This document shows positions 22,617 to 33,166 of a stretch of DNA of 64,000 nt, piece by piece. The DNA is from Dichomitus squalens LYAD-421 SS1 (lineage: Eukaryota; Basidiomycota; Agaricomycetes; Polyporales; Polyporaceae). The DNA lies in assembly GCF_000275845.1 (NCBI RefSeq), contig NW_006766890.1:1068810-1132809 (forward strand), given 5' to 3'. The translations under genes and the position numbers were made by a program. Within the stretch, counting starts at the first letter, position 1, and each line of letters begins with the position of its first letter. The notes beneath the pieces were generated by a model. It did no database searches, was not told the DNA's origin, and was given only the letters and a program-made list of their open reading frames with translations.

Positions 22617-22623
22617 TATATAA
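22617..22623 (+). promoter_or_regulatory. TATA box of the NmrA-like gene
   Basis: TATATAA lies 84 bases before the ATG at 22707, a suitable spacing for a fungal TATA element with a short leader. It is preceded by a C-rich stretch. Confidence 0.6.
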
Positions 22624-22706
22624 CCAGACACAACTTGGGCAATCGATAGCAGGAGAGACACACCAACCTTGCCAAAGCAGCCTTCCCCTCATCTCATAAG
22701 CACGCA

Positions 22707-23832
22707 ATGCCCACCACGAATGTTAATGTAAAGGCCACCGTCGCTATATTCGGTGGAACAGGAGACCTCGGTGAGTTAGTTCAACCCTCTCCCACAGCCC
22801 ACAGTACTACGAGCTTTCAACTTATCCGTGGGCAATCCAGGCATTCATATCAGCAAGATATTCCTGACGGAGTATCGGTGGGCTTTCCCAACCATTTGCA
22901 TCACTACTCGCGACCCCGCTTCTGCCAAAGCTCAGGAGCTGGCCAAACTCGGCGGGGAGCTTTACTCGTTCAACGACTCTTTGCACGCTATCCTCGCCGG
23001 CGTCGATCTCGCCGTGAACGTCCTGCCTACTTCGGTCGCTCCCGAGTTCAAAGCCGAGTTGCTCCATGCCCTCGTCAGAAACAACGTAAAGGTCTACTTC
23101 CCAAGCGAGTATGCCGGGTAGTAAGTTGTATGCTTGTCTCCGCGATAAACCACATAAAGCTAATGGTTCCACCTTCAAGCGACTACATTCACGACAATCT
23201 GTTCCCCGGGTACGAGCACGAAGAGTGGGCCAAGAAGCGCGCTCTTGCCCTCGAGACCCGTGCTATCTTGGAAGGCAAGGTCAAGATCATCAACCTCAAC
23301 ACCGGAGGCTTCCTGACTTGGTGGATTGGCCCCGGGCGCGTGTTCAACTGGGACCCCGCCGAGAACGTCTACAACATCGTAGGCCCGAGCACCGTCAAGA
23401 ACACTCTGACGCACCAGTCCGACATTGGGCGCGCTGTAGCGCAGATCTCCGTCCTTGCGCTTGACCCCGCGACTGCGTCGACGGTTCCCACCGACATCCG
23501 CATCGCTGGCAACGTCGTGAACTACGAAAACCTTCGCGACATCGTATCTCGTGTCGAGGGGATTCCGAGGGGGGAGATCATCTGCAAGGACATTGCAGCT
23601 GCCAAGGATGCTCTGAGCCAGGACCCGACCAGCAACATTCTCGACTATGTGGTGTGAGTCTCTCCATTTCCCCTTATTTCCTGTCAGCTCAAATCTTGCG
23701 GGACTGATATGCTTCAGCATCCTCACTGGGGAGGGAAACATGGACTTTACCGTCAACGACAATGAGTTCGTGAACCCTGGCCAGAGCTTGTGGAAGTGGA
23801 AGACCGTAGAGGACGAATTCCGAGGGCTGTAG
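22707..23832 (+). CDS. NmrA-like / isoflavone-reductase-like NAD(P)-binding protein
   Basis: Four exons (22707-22770, 22841-23120, 23180-23653, 23718-23832) encode about 310 aa. The start carries the Rossmann motif VAIFGGTGDLG, completed across the first intron. Then come ICITTRDPASAKAQELAKLG, a GVDLAVNVLPT block, VKVYFPSEYAG (a strand and turn typical of the NmrA/PCBER group), GKVKIINLNTGGF and VYNIVGPSTVKNTLTHQSDIGRAVAQI. This is an atypical short-chain dehydrogenase fold. Members act as NAD(P)H redox sensors or as reductases of small aromatic molecules; the substrate cannot be read from sequence. A TATA box suggests regulated expression. Confidence 0.87.
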
Positions 23833-24639
23833 TAAGAGCGAAGTTGTAGCCTCAGTCAGAGTTGTCGGCGAATTGAGTTCGGTTGCTAGCATGGCAGCTC
23901 TTTGACTTCCAACATGGACATGCGATCGACCGACGACATGCTCAACTTGGTCCTATCGATGGTGAAAAATCGTCCTCAACCATGCCACCGGCAGATAGAC
24001 GCCAACACCATACTTCAGATACCTCTTGTCAGCAACCTACTCGAATAGTAGTGGGTTGCCGATGTAGTACTAAGCACGTCTGGGCACGGTTTACTAGACG
24101 CTATGTTGATAGCCATAGCTCTGGTCAATCGATCTTATGCATGATACCGCCACTCTTTCCGCCGGTGTCAGACGCAACAAAGGCCCTGTGGACACATAGG
24201 AAGGAGTGCCACCCACAGAAACACGAACGAAAAGGCGATTGTCTGATGGGCGCCATAGTGGGCAGTATAAGTAAGGCAGAACTAAAGCACAGGAGAGAAC
24301 TTATGTCAAAGGGGTCCCCAGCTCGAACTCCAACGAGGGACCGTGGGAGGATGGATGCGCAGATGTTGTGGACCATAAGTAGGGTTTCAGCGGATGGCTG
24401 AAACCCTGTGCGCCGTAACGTTTGGGTCTCCATTTGTGGTTGAGAGCAAAGACTACTCAGTGTACCTCGGCGCTGGTTCGGGATCCCTTTGTACCTCGCA
24501 CCCCACGAGCCGGCCAACAAACAGGGACCGTGCGACGGATGTCCTAGTATTACAAGTGCGATGAAACGTATGATTACAAGAGAGCAAATGATAGCACGGA
24601 TGAGAGGCGTCGAGGGAAAGCGCATGGAGAACGTCACCT
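23833..24639. other. intergenic, nothing recognised
   Basis: About 800 bases between the NmrA-like stop and the SPT4 stop. Open frames of 90-170 codons overlap on both strands without recognisable motifs. Confidence 0.4.
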
Positions 24640-25123
24640 CTAGTCCTGGTCTGTTCCGTCTCTGGGACGGTAACGGATGTTACGGCTCTCTAATTCTGCT
24701 TCCACGTCCTCTGGTACGCGTCCCTTCACGCGCACAGCATACATTCCTCTCACGTACTTGGCTGCGACAACGTCAGTAATCTGCCGTATCCTGGACGCAG
24801 CGGACACACGTACATGTTCTCTGCCACCGGGCCACCCAGCTATTGTCGGGGTCAATGACAGCGATCACACCTTCAAAGTGGGTCGTCGTGCATGCTTGTA
24901 TGCGGTCAGGGTATCCCTTCATCTAGAAAGGGCAAGCTACGTCAACGCATGGTACGCGGGCAACGTCCAGAGAACGTACCTGCATGAGTTCCTCACAGTT
25001 TGGACAGCCATGCTTGCGAAAATCGGCAGGAGTCTGAATGATTGAGCAGAGCAGACAAGCACGAAGCTGTTTGGCTCGTGGCTGGCTCGGAATGGATGCT
25101 GATGGTCTGTCCTGGCTTGACAT
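24640..25123 (-). CDS. SPT4: transcription elongation factor Spt4
   Basis: Three exons (24980-25123, 24814-24922, 24640-24761) encode about 124 aa. After a short N-terminal tail, RACLLCSIIQTPADFRKHGCPNCEEL gives the four-cysteine zinc finger (CLLC, CPNC). ACTTTHFEGVIAVIDPDNSWVARWQR and KYVRGMYAVRVKGRVPEDVEAEL are the rest of the Spt4 fold. With Spt5 (DSIF) it clamps RNA polymerase II during elongation. The family is usually about 100-120 aa, so this is complete. Its start is 153 bases from that of the BIG1-like gene on the other strand. Confidence 0.95.
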
Positions 25124-25276
25124 GGCTGTTGTAGGACCAGAGCGTGTGGAGGCGAGAATAAAGATGTACCCGGTCAACGCGCCGCGAGCTGGGCGGTTCG
25201 GCAGCATCCGGTACGGGCGCTACACTGGGGTACGACGTCGATGGCTTCGGCGGCGACTGGCTACCCACCCACCACC

Positions 25277-26296
25277 ATGGCCGGTCGCGCCCTCACGCTT
25301 CTCTTTGCTCTGCTTCCCGCAGCTGCGTCGGCTTACTCTCGTACACATCCGGTGCTGGCATGGTCATCTCGCAAGTGCGTCGCTTGAAGCACCGGCAGCG
25401 TTCATCGTTATTGACCCGCCCGCAGTTCCCGAGCCCTAACTTCATCAGCAGTCTCGGAGGCAGCCAAGAACTCGCACGCTATTGCTAGTGCTCTGTATAC
25501 CAACAACGACATTTGCGACCATGACGCGGTCATTGTAGTAAACCACCAGGGGGTGAGCACAGCTGATTGAATTCTCTAACGGCATGCTAGGAACCTGACT
25601 TGCCGTGTCGCGTAGCTGCATGCTTCCGACTTGCGTACACTTTCTTCCTCTTGCCATGTGGCAAGGGCATTGTCGAGCGCCCCATCCTCCCTTCAATTCG
25701 CCTATGTCGAGAGCGAAGAGCGGAACGCGAATCCGTTCCTCGACCTATCCAGCATTCTATCCGAGCGTTGCGGTTCTCGTGCGGTGAGCCATGCACCGGA
25801 TCTCGGAGAGTTTGATATCGACGCGGGGAAGGGAAAACACGTTGTTTCCATTTCGCTTCCCGCATTGGAAGATGGGGAGATTGGAGCCTCGAGGAAGAGC
25901 AGCATGGCTAACCATGGTGAGTGCCCCGGACCCCCAAATTGAAGCATTCCTCAACAAAGTCATACAGAATCGTGGCTGTCCGGCGAGCTCTCCAAGATCG
26001 AGAACATCTTCTCCGACTATCTGGTCATTTACGCCGGGGCCCCGGGTTCGTCCCTTGGCGTCCGTCAGTCTTCGAGCTCGTCTACCTTCGATGCGGAGGT
26101 CGTAGCCAGTCCTTCGGGTGGAATCTTGAAACGCTACCAGCTTCTGACTCCTGGCCTGATCCTCGTGCTTCTCGTCTCCCTCTTCATCCTTGTTCCCGTG
26201 ATATTCCTTGGTGTTTCTGCGCTTTCGAGCATTCAATCTCCCTTGACGAACGAGATTCCGAAGGGCTTCAGTGCGGAGGAGAAGAAGAACCAGTGA
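25277..26296 (+). CDS. BIG1: BIG1/VOA1-like ER membrane protein
   Basis: Four exons (25277-25374, 25426-25552, 25616-25916, 25968-26296) encode about 284 aa. A signal peptide is clear: MAGRALTLLFALLPAAASA. The lumenal part starts YSRTHPVLAWSS and has the block QGLHASDLRTLS. A single membrane segment lies near the C-terminus (LTPGLILVLLVSLFILVPVI), followed by LGVSALSSIQSPL and a short cytosolic tail ending KKNQ. This plan fits fungal Big1 (needed for cell-wall beta-1,6-glucan) and the related V-ATPase assembly factor Voa1/Ac45, which share this C-terminal segment. I favour BIG1 by overall size. An in-frame ATG at 25241 exists, but 25277 gives the better signal peptide. Confidence 0.78.
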
Positions 26297-27575
26297 TCCG
26301 GCGTGGTGGACATTTGTGTACGGTTTCGCTATATCATACTCGTTGCTTATTGCACCTTTGTCGCGAAGGCATCGTGCAGGTCGTGCCGGAACATGCTCCT
26401 ACTCTGTAAGGCCACCATGGTCCCCGCCCGCGTCAGTTTATTCGACCCCTTGACCACCATCCCTGTCGAAGGTGGACTCGGACGATGCGACTTATTCAAT
26501 ACATTAGCATGCTTTCCCACTACGCATGCTGCTGCGAATTTCGGCTTCCTGTGCCTCCGACGGACATGTCATCATGCATGCGTTCCTTCACGGTGGAAAT
26601 CCTCGTGCTTTTGGACCACAGCAAGCTCGAGGTGCATTGTATGCGCGTTGGCCATCCGTGATTACGTTGGATCGTACGTCGTTAACGTCGCTCTCATATA
26701 TCATTTATGCTCATTGTAGGTTACTGTATCACACATGTCGAGGTATCAGTGCCCTTCTTGTGTTCTATTGAATGATTGTACAAGCGCAAGACGCTGTCGC
26801 GAGTGACATACTACGAATCTAATCACAATGCAGACCTCTTGAACCCGAAGAATGAAGGTAGCCTACGTCTAATGAAGACTGGCAAGGACCCTTCTACATG
26901 TGGTGGATTGCCGGTACAGTCAGGTACAATCCACCAACAGTACTGCAGACGCGGGATCGCTACTCCCACCCGTCGCCACCAGGGCATTATCGAAGCTGGA
27001 GGTGCAGGTGGGGGCCAGGGGTCCTCATTGTTTTGTCCACCGGCAAGTATCCTCATGTACTCTAGTGCTGTCTGTTGGTCACTTGTTGACGAGGAGACTC
27101 CGGGAGGTATATCTTCTACATCTAGCTCGGTATCGTGGTGCGAGAATAACGAGTCTGGCTATCGATGCGGTGTGGTCAAGCTAGACTGAGGGTAAGGATG
27201 ATTTCGAGCTGGCGCTACCGATCAGATGGTGGTAGCATTCAGTCCACCGAAGATGCGCTGATCTGCTGTTATAGGTTAACATCTACTGCCAAATTCGCTA
27301 AGCTGTCCCACAAGCCGCGACATGACGAAAACACGCCCTCGCCGCGTGCCGACTTACTGCGCCGCGTATCGCCCTTAGCGTTCTGGTTCTTGGGCTTCAT
27401 TGCGATGGGATAGGTGATCGAACGCGCTGCAGCAGCACCGTGGGTGTCTGCGGTGGAGCACCTCGGTCGGTTTACGATTCGTATTGCTGATCAGGGTCGA
27501 TGGAGCAAGCAAGCTCTATCTGCGTCCCGCTTTAGTTCATCCTTCCTGACATTGAGCCTACGTCCAACGGTCTCG
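26297..27575. other. intergenic, nothing firmly recognised
   Basis: About 1.3 kb between the BIG1-like and EF-hand genes. An open frame at 26303-26719 has no known motif, and other frames overlap it. It may hold the BIG1 3' UTR and decayed sequence. Confidence 0.4.
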
Positions 27576-27581
27576 TATAAA
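27576..27581 (+). promoter_or_regulatory. TATA box of the EF-hand gene
   Basis: TATAAA (within CTCGTATAAAGGC) lies 64 bases before the chosen ATG at 27640. It makes the earlier ATG at 27598 unlikely to be in the mRNA. Confidence 0.55.
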
Positions 27582-27639
27582 GGCACCCGGGAAGACATGG
27601 TGTTTCAATCGCGTCTCAACTCACTCCGACTCTTGCGAC

Positions 27640-30600
27640 ATGTTGCATCATCTCAAGGACAAGCTGCACGACAAAGTTCATGGGTTCCATGAACTGATCA
27701 CCTGTACAACGAGCCATGTCGTGGAGTTATCTGATCAAGTCATACGTATGTCGTGTCCCGCCGTGCTGTGGGTATTCGCTTGCTGACATCCACCTAGAAC
27801 AACTGGAGAACGACGCTGAGGTTGCTCTCCATGCCATGACTGAACACCTCCAGCAGATGAGTGGTGCATACTTGTCTCTACTTTCCTCTTTATCAGAAGG
27901 CTGATAGACCGTCTAGACGACGGAATTCCTCTCAAAGAAGCCAATGCAATCGCTAGGAAGGTAGTCACCGGAATTGACAAAGTTTTGGTTTACCTTGAGT
28001 TTGTCACGGACACGCATCCCATGGCTAAGGTGACACAATGGCTTTTTCCCTTCCCCAAAACAATTGCTAATCATGAATTTGAACTAGCTGGTGGTGTCTT
28101 CGATCCGCGTGAGTTGGTCCTTGAATATTCTCTTCCTACAAATAATCACTCCTGTCATCAGACGGTCGTAGAATTCGAGAAGGCGAGGCAGGAGAACACG
28201 GTCTTGATCGCAAGAATCCATGCCTCGATGGTAAGCAAGGGACTTACCAGCGAGTTTGTCTGATATTCACTGTCCGGTAGATCAACGCAGCGTTCCATAT
28301 GAGAGTACTCGCACCCCTCATGAGAGAGCGGGACGTGCTCAGCCACACCATGAACTCTGTCCTCCAAGCCATGGCTGTCACCATCAAGGAATTCGGTGCG
28401 CGCTCTCCTCATATATCCTAGTGTCATCTAGACCGCTGAATGCACCGCTGTCACTTAGGAGCGTTCGTTGAGTGAGTACTACCTTAGGCCGAAGCGTTAA
28501 AGCGCTCACATTCCGTTCAGCTTATACAATAGAAACCGTCAGAAGATATGTAAGTAGCCCAGCGCATAGATTTCGTCTGTCGTTGACTGCTCCAACATCT
28601 AGTCAAGTTTCTCATGGCTCAGTTGCACAACAAGCAACTCGACCAGTTCAGCGGAAACTTCGAAAAGTACAGATCACAGCTTCACGACATCTGCATGACC
28701 CGAGCTACTGTCATGACACAACGCAAGCTCAATGCCGCCCAGGAACAGTTAGAGACCGTGATAAAGAACACTCGCGACATCAAAGAGAGTTTACAAGATC
28801 TACTCGGTGAAGATGCAGAGACGATAGCCGCTGTTGAGACGTATGTTACAGTCAACGGAGGTTTCGAGCACGTAATACAGGTGTGTGTCTAATTACTACG
28901 ACCTTGGATTACAGATTTAATTGACCAACATTCCAAGGACGATCACCTCCTCGACCACGTTGGAGAACTGCTTGGAGAGAACGTCAGTCACAGGGTGAAG
29001 ACGTCCTTGCGCCATAATTATGAAGACCTATTGAAGGAACACGCGTCAGTATCCTCCCCGTAGACACTACATGATATTCCTGTACTGAAACACGTGGACA
29101 GCGAGCGGTACGAGATGAAGCTGCAGGCTGTAGAGGGCAACATGATACATGCGATCAAGACCTCGAGTTCTGAACTTTCAAGACAGGTTTGTCATTTTAG
29201 ACTCGACCTCCAGTAACTCATGAGCTCAAACAAAGCCCGTCGCAGATCAAGGAAGGCCCACACGAGCTGATTGACGATGCCGACATCAAAGAGATCTGGA
29301 GGAGTGAGTACCCAACAACCATTATCAATCTTCCAAGTACCTTAATCCAATTTGACAGGCAATGTAAGCTTTCAAACCAAGCCCGTGGATGTTGAGCAAT
29401 GACATTGTCTCCTGCTCCCAACCAGGGATGGAAGTCAAGCGTGAAATGCCGCGTCTTTATTGAGGGTAGCTCTACCTTCTATTCTTGCTCGCAGACCATT
29501 CACATGAACGTATCCGTCAGGTTTACGTGAATACTACCAATACAAGATATGCAAGAAGTCCGATTCAATAGAAAATCTGCAAGATGCTTGGACTGTCGAC
29601 TTCTTTGCTCGCATGATGTGTAAGTTTTGACCTGATGCGCTGTTGATTTTTCTCCTTTGCAAGCTATTCTTATTTCATCTGACCTTTATTGGCATGAAGA
29701 CCATTCAGCTATTAGCGACCTAGTTGACGAAGACGGGAGCGGCTTTGTAACCGCAACGGAGGTGAACACGTTCTGCAGCACGAAGGGCCGGAGACCACCG
29801 CAGTGGACCACCCCGCAGTGGTTGGCCTTGTACGTCCGCTTCCCCTTGTCCGCAGTCTAGTTTCGCATGACTCACATTCACGAGAAGTTGTGCCTCGGGA
29901 TGGTATAACAACAACGCATGGTACATGTTGTGTCTTGCTTCCGCTTCTACCCTATGCTAAACCTTCCAAGGTATTACTCTCGTATCAAGAACATGCTCAA
30001 ACAGATCGATGCCGAGGTCCAGAAGGTCAAATCCAGTGAACCTGGATGGAATCATCTACAGACCATCGTTGCGTCACTGAAACCGCTGCTCTTCATCGAG
30101 GACGTGGACGGTGACGAAGAGCTTCAGGACGAAAGGAAAGATGCTGTACACCATCTACTTCGGCTCCAGGAAGACTACAGGAGCAGTGAACTGAAATGGA
30201 TCCAGCCCAACCTCGAAAAGCTGCAGTACCACCTCGACGATAAAGCGGCGGTTACGGCAGCCATGGGTGACCATCGGATTGAGCTGGTACGACCAAAGCT
30301 TTGGCCCCGTGTTATTCAACGTGTGCTCATGGTGTCCGCACAGCACATCATGTGCATTCTCTACCTCTTTGTCGAGCACATGCTCAAGGAAATTACCGAG
30401 CATGGCAACATTCACAACGTCGAAGACGTCGCGGAGTCTTGCATGGTGTCTTACCTCGCCTTCGAGGATCGCATCCACGAGCTGATGCGAGGATGGCGGT
30501 CGCAAGGCCGAGACGTCAACCTACAGCTAGCTCGCTATGCAGACGGGTTGTTTAGGAACATCGAGAGAGAGGTTTGTAGCGAGGATACATGATCATCCTC

Positions 30601-31047
30601 GCGGCGACTCATACACATACGCATAGGCTCCGAAGCGTAAGATGGCAATGGAGACGCTCTGCACCCTGCTCTTCGGCACAAGGTCTACGAACGCGGCTCG
30701 GTATTCCAACATGATCCGGGCCGCCTCTCGCCATTCTCCGCACTCCGTTAGTTTCGTCTTCGCCCATGGAGGCTCTGACGTTTCCGCGCTCACATTGCTC
30801 CATACTACAGCAACTCAGCGATCTCGTCGCTCGCATGGGCGACGTCGTCTCCACACAGGATGAGCTCGTCCACCAGATGTCCCAGGTCGTCTCCGAGCAA
30901 GCCTCCCTCGCTTCCCAGGTGGCAGACCTGTCGAAGAAGATGGACAGAATCGAACAGCTTCTCCTCGGGCGCCCTCCTTTTGACGTTGCGCACTCATTTG
31001 CGGACAGAAATCCCCATTTTATGGGCCATTCTCGCGGCTCAGCATGA
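27640..31047 (+). CDS. EF-hand protein of a basidiomycete-type family, 20 exons with microexons
   Basis: Exons: 27640-27745, 27798-27863, 27908-28029, 28088-28108, 28162-28230, 28281-28395, 28459-28471, 28521-28549, 28603-28880, 28938-29044, 29102-29186, 29246-29303, 29359-29363, 29426-29465, 29521-29619, 29700-29829, 29888-29920, 29971-30571, 30627-30746, 30811-31047, about 777 aa. The frame is kept through all junctions, with exons of 5, 13, 21, 29 and 33 bases. The N-terminal half is helical (KDKLHDKVHGFHELI; ARKVVTGIDKVLVYLEFVTDTHPMAK; KLNAAQEQLETVIKN). One EF-hand loop is canonical: DEDGSGFVTATE. A long helical region follows, then a C-terminal coiled coil (QLSDLVARMGDVV, VADLSKKMDRIEQLL). 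Similar EF-hand proteins occur in Agaricomycetes, function unknown. Individual early exons are the least sure part. Confidence 0.72.
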
Positions 31048-31339
31048 GTAGGATCTTGCCGACCTAGCTTCTAAACGGGCTGTCCGGGCGATGGCCATGT
31101 CTTCGATCGCTCCAATACTGAATCGGCCGCTCACGCCTACCCTTCGATTCGCCTCTTCGCGCTGCTGTCTTACCGTATAGTAAAGTAATGAATACTGTTC
31201 TGAGTCGAGCTTTCAGTTATTCCCGTAACCCCCCTTGGCCCTCGATTCTTGGTTTTCATGTGACGAACCTTTTTGGTGGGGCGCATGTGCCGACATGCTC
31301 AGTGGTTCCAAGAGGGTATGTTGTGAAAAGCGTAACGGC

Positions 31340-31797
31340 ACGCTGTTGACTATGTCTCCTCGTCTCGCGCGAACAAGTCCTGGACCAAGTCTGGTAAATA
31401 CAAGGACCAGATCACTGAATGTTAGAACACCGACGACCAGTCAGTCCACTTGCTCCGACACGCACAGTTACTGCAAAAACGACATCCTCTCTCCTCTCGC
31501 CGGCAACTGGTCCAAAACCTCCAGACCAAGTTCAGCTGCGAGTACGCCAAGCAGGAGTTCGCAAACTACACCATCACCGGTTTCTACAAGAACGCGGGGA
31601 CGTTCTCCTACGTCTGCATCTTCGGAGCGTACGAATCTTATGTTCTATTCGAAAGGTGCATAGGGTGCCGACAAGGGCGTCGTAGTGGCCAGCGCCATGA
31701 AGTTCCTGAGTACACGTACGGCTCGCTCCCGACCGGCGAGGCCGCTCTCCAATTCTTCACGCAGATCGTGAGCAACTCGTCCCTCGTCACGACATAG
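31340..31797 (+). pseudogene. probable serine carboxypeptidase (S10) C-terminal remnant
   Basis: A frame reading LQTKFSCEYAKQEFANYTITGFYKNAGTFSYVCIFGA, then after a possible intron (about 31629-31684) HEVPEYTYGSLPTGEAALQFFTQIVSNSSL and a stop at 31797. The order 'FAxxxFxNYT... FSYxxIFGAGHEVPxY... AALxFFTQ' resembles the C-terminal end, with the catalytic His, of fungal S10 carboxypeptidases. Upstream, an in-frame TAG follows DQITEC. No segment with the catalytic Ser or Asp regions is present. I read it as a truncated relic. The repeat copy at 31829 starts about 30 bases beyond its stop. Homology is judged by eye only. Confidence 0.4.
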
Positions 31798-31828
31798 TTC
31801 CATGTATGAACAAGAGGACAGGATGCTT

Positions 31829-33166
31829 CTCTTCCGCCGAGGATCTCGCTTCGATGACTATCGAACGCAGGCAACTCCACGGAAGAGAAATTCCCCTCAC
31901 AAGGAAGGGATGCCCTCGAAAGGGCGGTGCTCCTACCAGAGGAACACTGTTTGCTCTCCGAAGAGAGGATCTTTAGCCTCCATGTCTCCATCCACAGAGG
32001 GCCCACCGCTGGGCGCATGCTGCAACTGCCCCGAAGGGAGGTCACAGACTTTGCCGACACGCACCGGACGTGTGGCTCCCGAGCACGGAGCAACGAAGCA
32101 ACGAACGGCGAGGGCTTAGAGTTGGCGTACCCCACCGCCCATCACCCCGCACCCCACCACCAGCCGAGAGGAAGAGTTTGGAAGAAGGCCTAAAAGGCGG
32201 CGACTCCCCGTACCCTCGACCGCCCCCCTCGCTCCCGACCAGAGGCTGCCCGTACCGGAGAACGAGCCGAGAGAAGAGGTTGGTCGTACGCATCAGGGTT
32301 AGACCCAGTACCGCACACCGCGCCCGACCCTGCGACAAGTGCTCCGTTAGCCTCGAAGGTACGACGGATTGAAGAAGGATTGACGAGGCATGAAAGCCGG
32401 CGAGTCTCCGTACCACCGCCGCACCCTCCCCCGTCGCACCCCGTCCCTGGCCTGGAGATCTAGATGAAAATGTGAAAGTCAATCGCAACGAGTCCGTGTC
32501 CATGTCCGAGTCCGAGTCCATGTCCGAGTCCAAGTCCAAGTCCGAGCGCGGAGCGTCCAAGTCCGTGAACGAAACCGAAACCAAACCCGAAACCGAGAAC
32601 GAAACCATAACCAAAACCGAGAACGAAACAGAAACCACCGAAACCACCGAAACCGTCCAGTCCAAGAAACCAAGCCGAAACACGAAACACAACAACGTCC
32701 AGCCAAACACCCCCGACGCGGGAGACCAGGTTCACCGAGGCGATCAACTCCCTCCCCCAGCCTCACCAACGCCAACCTGTCGGCACTGTCGGTCTTGAGG
32801 GTCGAGGTTCGAGGTTCGAGGTTCGCAGCTTGAGGTCGAGTCGGTCGGCCTGAGTCGTAGCGTGGTCCGTCGGGGAGATCTGCGGAGAGAAGATAGCAGC
32901 AACACGAGCGCGAAAGGCAGACGGAGCAAAACGAAATGCCCTAGTACGTGCGTCGTGCCCGCGATCGTCAGGTCCATGACTCCCTCCCGCGAACAACGCC
33001 ACGACGTATGTCGGGCATACCTCACGGGCACACGGGCCCGCGATCCGAGGTCCATTGTCTTCGGCGCGCGCGGGTCGTCTTGATGGTCGTCCTGTCTTGA
33101 GGGTCGGTCGGGCTAGAGGTGGGAAGGAAGGGGGAGGAGGATGACTGTGGGATGTACTGAACTTGT
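31829..33166 (+). repeat. 1.35 kb repeat, copy A (inverted partner at 52372-53724)
   Basis: Nearly the whole stretch recurs reverse-complemented at about 52372-53724 with only scattered differences. Shared landmarks include the start TTCTCTTCCGC, a block of TCCGAG/TCCATG hexamers then ACCGAA-type hexamers (about 32481-32670), and the end GGGATGTACTGAACTT. Flanks differ outside these points. No terminal inverted repeat, poly-A tail, reverse transcriptase or clear target duplication was found, so the class (solo LTR, non-autonomous element or segmental duplication) is open. Confidence 0.88.
32042..32710 (-). other. conserved open frame inside repeat copy A (222 codons)
   Basis: This frame (MFGWTLLCFVFRLGF...) is also open in copy B (52833-53507 +, 224 codons), with a two-codon difference in the hexamer tract. 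Much of it translates simple repeats into Val/Ser/Phe and Asp/Ser runs. Both copies staying open could reflect recent duplication rather than selection. No domain is recognisable. Confidence 0.3.

Noticed and set aside
27798..27930. Apparent frameshift or stop in the EF-hand gene
   Set aside because: A 44-base intron (27864-27907) removes the stop and keeps the helix frame, so it is not a pseudogene break.
29465..29545. Apparent frameshift in the EF-hand gene near 29520
   Set aside because: Using a 55-base intron (29466-29520) instead of a 29-base one restores the frame.
32800..32840. GAGGTTCGAGGTTCGAGGTTCG tract as a regulatory repeat
   Set aside because: It is part of the repeat copy and also in copy B; short tandem units with no sign of specific function.
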